A stretch of 56,891 nt of DNA from the NCBI RefSeq assembly GCF_012933655.1, contig NZ_JABBJJ010000037.1, positions 1 through 56,891 of the forward strand. Reading direction: 5' to 3'. Origin of the DNA: Pyxidicoccus fallax (GTDB lineage Bacteria; Myxococcota; Myxococcia; Myxococcales; Myxococcaceae). Below, piece by piece: positions 45,543-53,986 of the stretch. The first letter of the stretch is position 1. Each line of letters begins with the position of its first letter. Below the pieces are notes generated by a model. That model was given only the letters and a program-made list of their open reading frames with translations, had not been told where the DNA came from and did no database searches. The translations under genes and the position numbers were made by a program.

Positions 45543-46355
45543 CTACGGGGCGGGGGTGGCGTGGACGTAGTCCTGGCCGAAGTTGCTGTCCCAGTACGTC
45601 TGCCCGTTGACCTGGTAGCGCACGTAGAAGCGCAGCGGGCCGCCGGTGGTGGGGACGGGGATGTGGGCGCTCCAGCGCTCCACGCCCTTGGCGTTGGGGC
45701 TCTGGATGTAGGAGTAGCCGTAGGTGTAGCTGGGGACGTACTGCGCGGGAGCCTCGGCCTGGGTGGCCCAGTTGTCCAGGGTGTAGACCACCGTCACGCT
45801 CTTCGAGTAGGCGAGGTTCTGCACGTCGACGCTGACGTCCAGGTGGCCGGTGTCACGCCAATAGCTGCCGGCCACGAGGACGTTGGTGTTCTTGAGGAGC
45901 GGGCCGTCATTCCGGCCGAGGTGGTAGTTGGCGCCCCAGTTGTTGTCCCAGTACGAGGTGCCGCCCACGACGATGCGGGGGACGAACTCCAAATCCCTCG
46001 TGGCCTCCGGGGTGGTGCCCCAGCTCGTGTACTGGCGGGTGACCTGCCAGACCTCGTAGCCGTTGCTGGCGGGGCCCACGTAGGAGCCGGGCAGGTTGAC
46101 CCAGGTGCCGTCGGGCTCCTTCTGGTAGACGTAGACGAACTTCTCGTACGCCATGTTCTTCACCAGCAGGGTGTAGCTGACGTCCTGCCAGACCTGCCCA
46201 TAGCGGCTGCCCACGGAGCTGTGGGCCTTGAGCAGGCGGACCTCGTCCGCGGCCCGCGCGGGCAGGGAGGTGAAGCCGAGGGTGAGCCCGGCCAGCAGGG
46301 CCAGCAGCGCGCGCCAGCGGGGAGCGGGAGAGTGCGTGCGGGGGGAGTGCGTCAT
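45543..46355 (-). CDS. Secreted protein with two CBM21-like carbohydrate-binding domains
   Basis: The 270-residue product has a long signal peptide (about 1-35, cleavage near ARAA) and two repeats of about 110 residues. Each ends with the CBM21 hallmark: FVPRIVVGGTSYWDNNWG (first) and FYVRYQVNGQTYWDSNFG (second), where Tyr/Trp-Asp-Asn contact starch or glycogen. There is no catalytic domain, so it is likely a secreted or surface glycan-binding protein, perhaps for glycogen or starch. CBM21 domains are best known from fungal amylases and eukaryotic phosphatase subunits. It lies about 145 bp upstream of htpG on the same strand. Confidence 0.85.
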   Translation of the reverse strand: MTHSPRTHSPAPRWRALLALLAGLTLGFTSLPARAADEVRLLKAHSSVGSRYGQVWQDVSYTLLVKNMAYEKFVYVYQKEPDGTWVNLPGSYVGPASNGYEVWQVTRQYTSWGTTPEATRDLEFVPRIVVGGTSYWDNNWGANYHLGRNDGPLLKNTNVLVAGSYWRDTGHLDVSVDVQNLAYSKSVTVVYTLDNWATQAEAPAQYVPSYTYGYSYIQSPNAKGVERWSAHIPVPTTGGPLRFYVRYQVNGQTYWDSNFGQDYVHATPAP

Positions 46356-46471
46356 GATGGGGGGTTCCTCTCACGAGCCCGGACTGGCGAGCCCGGGCAA
46401 TGGGGACCCTGGGTCATCCAGGGCCCGCGCATGTTGCCAGCGGGCTCCGACGTCCGTCGCGCCGCGAGAGG

Positions 46472-47059
46472 TCAGCGGGGTTCACTCGCGGAAATCGCTT
46501 CCGATGTTCGCCGCTCGGACCGTTGAATTTGCGCGTGGATGAATTTCCGAAGCCTGCGAATCGGTGCTCGCGAGGCGAGAGGCATCAGGTCCACTTCCTC
46601 CAGCCTGGGCCGCAGGGCCTTGGCGAGGGTCGCGGGCTTCACGCCCAGCAGGGCTGACAGGGCCTCGCGTGGCGCACCGCGAGCCCATTGCAGGTGCTCC
46701 GGGCGAGGCTCGTGTCCGGCGATTCGCCGGAGGATGTCCGGCTCCAGGAAGAGGAGTCCCTCCGGGGCGGACCGCAGGAGAATCACCCGCATGGCCGGGC
46801 CCGTTCGCTCGGCGCTCGGGTTCAGCAGTGAATAGGCATAGGCCTTGTCCCACTCGTGTGCGTCCGGGCCACGTCTCTTCCGAGGGCCCAGCACCAGCGC
46901 CACGTTGGCGCCCTCGCGAACCATCGCGCGAGCGCGGCCCACGGCGTTGAGCCAGCTGCGCCCATCCAGCAGCTCGACCCTTCGTTCGAGCTCGGGCCCC
47001 AACAGCCTTCCCAGGAGCAGCGCCGCGGCGTCGCTCGAGGTCACGACACAGGGCTTCAT
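46472..47059 (-). CDS. Unknown partner of the nuclease-like protein (TOPRIM-like?)
   Basis: This 195-residue protein starts by ATGA overlap with the nuclease-like gene, so the two are made together. The N-terminal part (VVTSSDAAALLLGRLLG, then GRARAMVREGANVALVLG) has the alpha/beta spacing of small TOPRIM-like nucleotidyl-phosphoryl-transfer proteins, but the acidic DxD expected after the second strand is replaced by LGPRKRR, so if related it is degenerate. The C-terminal half is Arg/Leu-rich and helical with a basic end (RRLRKFIHAQIQRSERR). I do not recognise a family with certainty. Confidence 0.72.
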   Translation of the reverse strand: MKPCVVTSSDAAALLLGRLLGPELERRVELLDGRSWLNAVGRARAMVREGANVALVLGPRKRRGPDAHEWDKAYAYSLLNPSAERTGPAMRVILLRSAPEGLLFLEPDILRRIAGHEPRPEHLQWARGAPREALSALLGVKPATLAKALRPRLEEVDLMPLASRAPIRRLRKFIHAQIQRSERRTSEAISASEPR

Positions 47060-47589
47060 TGGAAGTCCTCCTTGTGCAGTCGATGGTCCATGGCGCCTTC
47101 CTCGACGGCGCCCCGCCACTTGCGCCGGAGCGCCGAGCGCATGCCTTGTTTCAGGGCCAGGGAGAGGTCGGTGTCATTCCAGAGCAGGACGTTGCGAATC
47201 GGATGGGCCGCCACTGCCCGAAGCGCGGGCCAGGTGAAGCCACTGGTGCTGCACAGCAGCCCCATGGCGGGCGCTGGTCGGCGCTGCATTCGCATGGCGA
47301 GCCTGGCGATGGCATCGAACCCGATGGGCTCGACGTGGTCCTTCGCCTCCACGAGACACGCCAGTCCATCCACGTAGACGCTTCCGTCAATCTGCTCGAG
47401 GTCGCTTACATAGGGCCAGACGACCCTCGCGCCTTCGAGCTGGAAGGCCCTCAGCAGCAGGAACTCGAAGGCCCTGCCCGGAGCCCATCCTTCGATGCGC
47501 TCGCGTTGCCGCACCCGTCTCCAGAACGCCAGAAGCTCGTCCTGCCCCATCCCCTGCACCCTCCGCGCGTACTCTTCTTCGACCCCCAC
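47056..47589 (-). CDS. Restriction-endonuclease-like (PD-(D/E)XK, Mrr-type) protein
   Basis: This 177-residue protein matches the compact Mrr-like nuclease core: a helix with Glu (GRAFEFLLLRAFQLEG), then EQIDGSVYVDG and the catalytic LVEAKDH, where Asp and Glu-x-Lys form the metal site, followed by a helix and a CSTSGFTWPA strand. It lacks the DNA-recognition domain of full restriction enzymes. The start is GTG at 47589 with GAGG upstream. It heads a two-gene operon with the unknown 46472 gene. A defence or DNA-processing function is inferred from the nuclease core and the pairing. Confidence 0.8.
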   Translation of the reverse strand: MGVEEEYARRVQGMGQDELLAFWRRVRQRERIEGWAPGRAFEFLLLRAFQLEGARVVWPYVSDLEQIDGSVYVDGLACLVEAKDHVEPIGFDAIARLAMRMQRRPAPAMGLLCSTSGFTWPALRAVAAHPIRNVLLWNDTDLSLALKQGMRSALRRKWRGAVEEGAMDHRLHKEDFQ

Positions 47590-47774
47590 GCCGCCACCTC
47601 TCTATACAACCCATGAGGTAGATGAGTCTACCCATGACCTCTGACATGCGGTGGAGGGGCGCCCGGGAGGCTTCGGGGCGGAGACGAAGCAAGTCCCCTG
47701 CCACCCATCCAACAGTCCCCACACGGGCCACGGAGGACTGGGACGCGGCGTTCTCATGGAGTAGGGAAGGGGAC

Positions 47775-49493
47775 ATGAAACGTACCCTCGTGTCCCTCTT
47801 CGGAGCGGTGCTGCTGTCGGGCACGGCCTCCGCCGCGGAGAAGACTCCCGCCCGCGTTCCCGATGCCGCCGAGCTCAAGCGCATGACGGCGCGCTTCGCC
47901 CCCGTGGAGCTGCGGGTGGACCTCAAGGCCCTGCCCGACAACGAGAAGCGCGCCCTCGCGAAGCTCGTCCAGGCGTCGAAGCTGATGGACGCCCTCTTCC
48001 TGCGCCAGCGCTGGGCCGGCAACGAGACGCTGCTGCTCGACCTGCTCCAGGACGAGTCGCCGGACGGCCGCGCGCGGCTGCACGCGTTCCTCCTCGACAA
48101 GGGCCCCTGGAGCAGCCTCGACGAGGCCCGGCCCTTCATCCCCGGCGTGCCGCCCAAGCCCGAGGCAGCCAACTTCTACCCGGCCGGCGCCACCAAGGCC
48201 CAGGTCGAGGCCTGGGTGAAGTCGCTCCCCGAGGCCCAGCAGAAGGAGGCCACCGGCTTCTACACCACCCTCCGCCGCGGCACCGACGGCAAGCTCATCT
48301 CCGTCCCCTACAGCGTCGAGTACCAGGGCGAGCTGGCCCAGGCCGCCACGCTGCTGCGCGAGGCCGCCGCGCTCACGAAGCAGCCCACCCTCAAGGCCTT
48401 CCTCACCGCCCGCGCCGACGCGTTCCTGTCCAACGACTACTACGCCAGCGAGGTGGCGTGGATGAAGCTGGACGCCAGCATCGAGCCCACCATCGGGCCC
48501 TACGAGGTCTACGAGGACAACTGGTTCAACTACAAGGCCGCCTTCGAGTCCTTCCTCGGCCTGCGCGACGCCGCCGAGACGCAGAAGCTCGCGAAGTTCA
48601 GCGGCCAGCTCCAGGACCTGGAGAGCAACCTCCCCATCGACCCGAAGCTGCGCAATCCGAAGCTCGGCGCGCTCGCGCCCATCCGCGTCGTCAACAGCCT
48701 GTTCTCCGCCGGTGACGCCAACCGCGGCGTGCAGACGGCCGCCTACAACCTGCCCAACGACGAGCGCGTCACCCAGGAGATGGGCTCCAAGCGCGTCATG
48801 CTCAAGAACGTGCAGGAGGCCAAGTTCGAGCGCGTGCTCGTGCCCATCGCGAAGCTGGCGCTTCCCCAGAAGGACCAGCAGGACATCTCCTTCGACGCCT
48901 TCTTCACGCACATCCTCATGCACGAGCTGATGCACGGCCTGGGGCCCCACAACATCACCGTGGCCGGCAAGCAGACCACGGTGCGCCAGGCCCTCCAGGC
49001 CGCCTCCAGCGCCTTCGAGGAAGCCAAGGCGGACATCTCCGGCCTGTGGGCCCTGCAGCGGCTGGTGGACCAGGGCGTGCTCGACAAGTCGCTGGAGCGG
49101 ACGATGTACACCACGTTCCTCGCGTCCGCGTTCCGCTCCATCCGCTTCGGCATCGACGAGGCGCACGGCAAGGGCATCGCCCTGCAGCTCAACCACTTCC
49201 TGGACACCGGCGCGGTGAAGGTGAACCCGGACGGCACCTTCTCCGTGGTGCCGGAGAAGATCCGCCAGTCCGTCACCTCGCTGACGCAGCAGTTGATGGA
49301 AATCCAGGGGCGCGGTGACCGCAAGGCCGCCGAGGCCCTGCTGGCGAAGATGGGCGTGGTGCGGCCTCCCGTGCAGAAGGTGCTGGAGCGCCTCAAGGAC
49401 GTGCCGGTGGACATCGCGCCGAACTACGTCACCGCCGAGGAGCTGGCGCGTGACTTCTCGGGCCCCTCGGCCGATACCGCCGTGAAGAAGTAG
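47775..49493 (+). CDS. Secreted M49-like metallopeptidase
   Basis: The 572-residue product has a Sec signal (about 1-20, cleavage near ASAA). The catalytic motif is HELMH (383-387), and the second zinc-site helix EEAKAD lies at 415-420, the order and spacing of dipeptidyl-peptidase III. Classic members have a hexapeptide HELLGH; here the pentapeptide HExxH form is present, as in a few bacterial relatives. ATG at 47775 has AAGGGGAC upstream; the frame to 47622 is rejected because it lacks a signal. It may trim peptides in the periplasm or outside. Confidence 0.83.
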   Translation: MKRTLVSLFGAVLLSGTASAAEKTPARVPDAAELKRMTARFAPVELRVDLKALPDNEKRALAKLVQASKLMDALFLRQRWAGNETLLLDLLQDESPDGRARLHAFLLDKGPWSSLDEARPFIPGVPPKPEAANFYPAGATKAQVEAWVKSLPEAQQKEATGFYTTLRRGTDGKLISVPYSVEYQGELAQAATLLREAAALTKQPTLKAFLTARADAFLSNDYYASEVAWMKLDASIEPTIGPYEVYEDNWFNYKAAFESFLGLRDAAETQKLAKFSGQLQDLESNLPIDPKLRNPKLGALAPIRVVNSLFSAGDANRGVQTAAYNLPNDERVTQEMGSKRVMLKNVQEAKFERVLVPIAKLALPQKDQQDISFDAFFTHILMHELMHGLGPHNITVAGKQTTVRQALQAASSAFEEAKADISGLWALQRLVDQGVLDKSLERTMYTTFLASAFRSIRFGIDEAHGKGIALQLNHFLDTGAVKVNPDGTFSVVPEKIRQSVTSLTQQLMEIQGRGDRKAAEALLAKMGVVRPPVQKVLERLKDVPVDIAPNYVTAEELARDFSGPSADTAVKK

Positions 49494-49570
49494 CCACCGG
49501 GCGCAGCCCGGGTCCGCCGCCTTGCTTTTCCCGTGCGCGGCGGGCCCGGCGTGCCCAGTAAGCAGGGGAG

Positions 49571-50362
49571 ATGCGGAGCCTGGCCCATCATCGTCCAGCA
49601 CCCCCGGACCCGTGGGGCATCCTCCTCGCGCTGACCGTCATCGGCGCGTGGCTGGGGCACCTCGTCTGGCTGCTCGCCGTGCCCACGCTGCCCTGGGACT
49701 CCCCGCTCACCTGGCTGCACGTCGCCCTGCAGGCCTGGCTGTGCACCGGCCTCTTCATCACCGGGCATGACGCCATGCACGGCACGGTGTCCCGCCGGCG
49801 CTGGGTGAACGAGGCGGTGGGCACGCTCGCCTGCTTCCTCTTCGCGGGGCTGTCGTACCGCCGGCTGGTGGTGAATCACCGCGCCCACCACGCCAACCCC
49901 ACGGGCGACGACGACCCGGACTTCTCCACGCGCACCCAGTCCTTCTTCCCCTGGCTGGTCACCTTCATGGCCCGCTACACGACGCTGCCGCAGCTGGGCG
50001 TCATGGCGGCCAAGTTCAACGTGCTGCTCCTCTTGGGCGCGTCCGAGCCGCGCATCCTCGGCGTCTGGGTGCTGCCCGCGCTGGTGGGCACGCTGCAGCT
50101 CTTCTACTTCGGCACGTACCAGCCGCACCGGCGCCCGGACACGCCGGACATGACGCCCCACCACGCGCGCACCCTGCCGCGCAACCACGCGTGGGCCCTG
50201 CTGTCCTGCTTCTTCTTCGGCTACCACTGGGAGCACCACCAGTCGCCCGGCACTCCCTGGTGGCGGCTGTGGCGCATGAGGGACGCCCGGGCTCGCGAGG
50301 CCGCTCGGGGCGCCGCGCCGGTGGCCGGGCCGCTCCCGGAACGGGAAGGCGCCTCGCCGTAA
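49571..50362 (+). CDS. crtW: Beta-carotene ketolase-type membrane protein (fatty acid desaturase fold)
   Basis: The 263-residue membrane protein carries the three histidine boxes HDAMHG (66-71), HRAHH (103-107) and HWEHH (219-223) in the spacing of the CrtW group, plus the marker FGTYQPHR near 180, which is typical of CrtW ketolases rather than lipid desaturases. It would add a keto group to a carotenoid ring using a di-iron centre. No other carotenoid gene is in the window. It lies 33 bases before msrP on the same strand. A general fatty acid desaturase is the alternative. Confidence 0.82.
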   Translation: MRSLAHHRPAPPDPWGILLALTVIGAWLGHLVWLLAVPTLPWDSPLTWLHVALQAWLCTGLFITGHDAMHGTVSRRRWVNEAVGTLACFLFAGLSYRRLVVNHRAHHANPTGDDDPDFSTRTQSFFPWLVTFMARYTTLPQLGVMAAKFNVLLLLGASEPRILGVWVLPALVGTLQLFYFGTYQPHRRPDTPDMTPHHARTLPRNHAWALLSCFFFGYHWEHHQSPGTPWWRLWRMRDARAREAARGAAPVAGPLPEREGASP

Positions 50363-50395
50363 CCGATTGGCACCGTGGCCCGTTATACAGAGGCC

Positions 50396-51385
<990 letters not shown>

Positions 51386-51390
51386 GCCCC

Positions 51391-52017
<627 letters not shown>

Positions 52018-52115
52018 GCGCCCGCCAGCGCGGATCCGCTGAACCGAGCGCGCCGGCTCTCGCCGCTCCGAACCCGGGCACGAGGCCACGCTGGAGCGGA
52101 GGCCCTGAAACACGA

Positions 52116-52158
52116 ACGCCGGGCCCGTGCCGCTCTTTCGCGGCCCGGTACCCGGCGT
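52116..52158. terminator. Bidirectional hairpin between msrQ and the response regulator
   Basis: The GC-rich arms ACGCCGGG (52116-52123) and CCCGGCGT (52151-52158), with inner GCCG/CGGC and a CTCTTTCG loop, form a long imperfect stem. It lies between convergent genes. Confidence 0.65.
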
Positions 52159-52182
52159 GAGGTGCCTCCCTCGTGGAGGAGG

Positions 52183-52665
52183 CTACTTGCGCGGCAGCGG
52201 GAGGATGGTGTCCACCAGCGTCATGAGCTGCGCGCAGCTCACGGGCTTGCGGACGAAGGCGCTGATGCCGGCCTTCTGACCGAGCGCGCGGACCTCCGCC
52301 ACGTTCGGGTCGCCCGTCATCATGAGGATGGGCACCTTGGACAGCCGCGGATTCGTGCTGGCGCGAATCTGCGCCGCGAAGTCCGCGCCGTTCATCCCGT
52401 CCATGTGGAAGTCCGTCAGGATGAGGTCCACCGGACCGGACTCGGCCACCTTCAGCCCCTCTTCGGCGGACTCCGCCTCCAGGAACTCGAAGTTGCGTGC
52501 CATGAGGTAGATCTTCAGCAGCGTCCGGATGGAGCGGCTGTCGTCCACCAGCAGGACCCGCTGCGGCGCGGCGCCCGTGGCCGGGCGCGCCCCGAGGGGT
52601 CGGGTCGTCTCCGCCGTGGTGCGGGCGGGGACGGGCTCTGAAGATGAGAGGGTTCCGGCCTTCAT
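52183..52665 (-). CDS. Single-domain response regulator
   Basis: The 160-residue protein has an N-terminal flexible tail (about 1-33) and a complete receiver domain: acidic pair DD (41-42), phospho-acceptor Asp85 in LILTDFHMDG, Thr117 in MMTGDP and Lys140 in FVRKPVS. There is no output domain, so it likely acts through partner proteins, as in chemosensory or phosphorelay shuttles. No kinase adjoins it. The start has no strong ribosome binding site. Confidence 0.92.
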   Translation of the reverse strand: MKAGTLSSSEPVPARTTAETTRPLGARPATGAAPQRVLLVDDSRSIRTLLKIYLMARNFEFLEAESAEEGLKVAESGPVDLILTDFHMDGMNGADFAAQIRASTNPRLSKVPILMMTGDPNVAEVRALGQKAGISAFVRKPVSCAQLMTLVDTILPLPRK

Positions 52666-52750
52666 CGGATCATCAACCTCAGGTGGGGCTGTTCCCCTGG
52701 AAACTTTGTCATGTTGACGGAAGGACAGGCCGAAGTCAAAGGCGCGGACG

Positions 52751-53986
52751 TCAGGGGACCTCCAGATAGAAGGCCTGGCTCTCCACCGGAGGCAGTCCTA
52801 CGCCAGGGGCGAGGGCCGGGTCCAGTTCATTGGGCACCCGCCATGTCTGCCCGGTGGGTTGGATCACCACCACCGCGTAACGGCCGCGTGGCACATCCTT
52901 GAGAGGGGCGGGGGCGGCGGGGTTCCGGGCGTCCAGCGCCTGCGGAGCGACAGCCACCTGCAGCTCCGGGACGACGACCGGCTGCATGCGTGGCTGGCCC
53001 TGCTCGTCCGTGAGGGCGGTGATGAGCGGGTCCGCCATCAGCCTCGCGGCGAGCACCACCACGTCCGGCTTGCCGTCCAGGGTGCCGTCCGCGTGCAGGT
53101 AGTCCTCACCCTCGGCGTCTGGCACACCATTGCGGTCCACGTCGTTCTCTTCCACACCTGGCAGCGTGGGATGCAGCTTGCGCACCACCACGCGCAGCGA
53201 GAAGTCGGGCACGTTGTCGCCGTTGGCGTCGTCCGGCACGCCGTCCCGGTTGGCGTCCACGTAGCCGACGAGGAAGCCCGGGGTCCGCTGGTCCACCGCG
53301 CCGTTCTGCATCTGGAGGGGCTGCAGGCGCAGCACCTTCGGCGTGTTGCCCAGGGTGCGGTCTCCCACCACCTGGAAGGCGGGCCGGTCCACCGGCACGC
53401 GGGCCGTGTCCGAGAAGCTCACGGACACGCCGGTGAGGGGCTGGGGATGGCCGTCCGCGTCCGCGGTGACTTCCAGCGTGAGGGGCGCGCCGGTGGTGGG
53501 GTCCACCGCGGCGCCGCCCACGTCGCCCGCGTTGGGCTCGCTGGTGACGCCGTACCAGGGGATGAAGTCCGGCCGGTGGCAGGGCTGCACCGCCGCCGTG
53601 CCGCAGGTGTCCGCGTCGATGAAGCCCCGCAGCGTGTAGCGCCCCGCCGTCACGAGGCTGAAGGTGAAGGGCGCGGTGAAGGGGCCGGGCGCGTTGGTGG
53701 TGAGCGCCGGGCCGAAAACCTGCTCGGCGGGGATGACGGTGAAGGCGATGGGGCGGCCGGTGCCCTGCGGCGGCGGAGGACGGTCCGCGTCGTAGAGGAA
53801 CACCACCGCGTTGCCCCGCGCGCGCGACTGCACCACGAGGCTGCCCTCGATGCGGGCCGTGTGCGTGTTCTGCCGGCCGTCGGCGGTGGGCACCACGGGC
53901 GGCGGCTCGCAGCCGAAGCCGAGGAGGGACGCGAGGACGAGGCCCCCCAGGGCCTTCTTCTTCCAGGAGGAGGTCGGGCGGCTCAT
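52751..53986 (-). CDS. Lipoprotein with calcium-binding-like repeats
   Basis: The 411-residue product has a lipoprotein signal (LGFGC, Cys26). Its middle (about 240-310) holds several D-x-(N/D)-x-D-G loops (DANRDGVPDD, DVDRNGVPDA) like those of thrombospondin-type or EF-hand repeats, in a beta-rich context. It starts by ATGA overlap with the TonB-receptor gene and is the last gene of that operon, so it may be its surface partner or a substrate-binding lipoprotein. I recognise no specific family. Confidence 0.8.
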   Translation of the reverse strand: MSRPTSSWKKKALGGLVLASLLGFGCEPPPVVPTADGRQNTHTARIEGSLVVQSRARGNAVVFLYDADRPPPPQGTGRPIAFTVIPAEQVFGPALTTNAPGPFTAPFTFSLVTAGRYTLRGFIDADTCGTAAVQPCHRPDFIPWYGVTSEPNAGDVGGAAVDPTTGAPLTLEVTADADGHPQPLTGVSVSFSDTARVPVDRPAFQVVGDRTLGNTPKVLRLQPLQMQNGAVDQRTPGFLVGYVDANRDGVPDDANGDNVPDFSLRVVVRKLHPTLPGVEENDVDRNGVPDAEGEDYLHADGTLDGKPDVVVLAARLMADPLITALTDEQGQPRMQPVVVPELQVAVAPQALDARNPAAPAPLKDVPRGRYAVVVIQPTGQTWRVPNELDPALAPGVGLPPVESQAFYLEVP

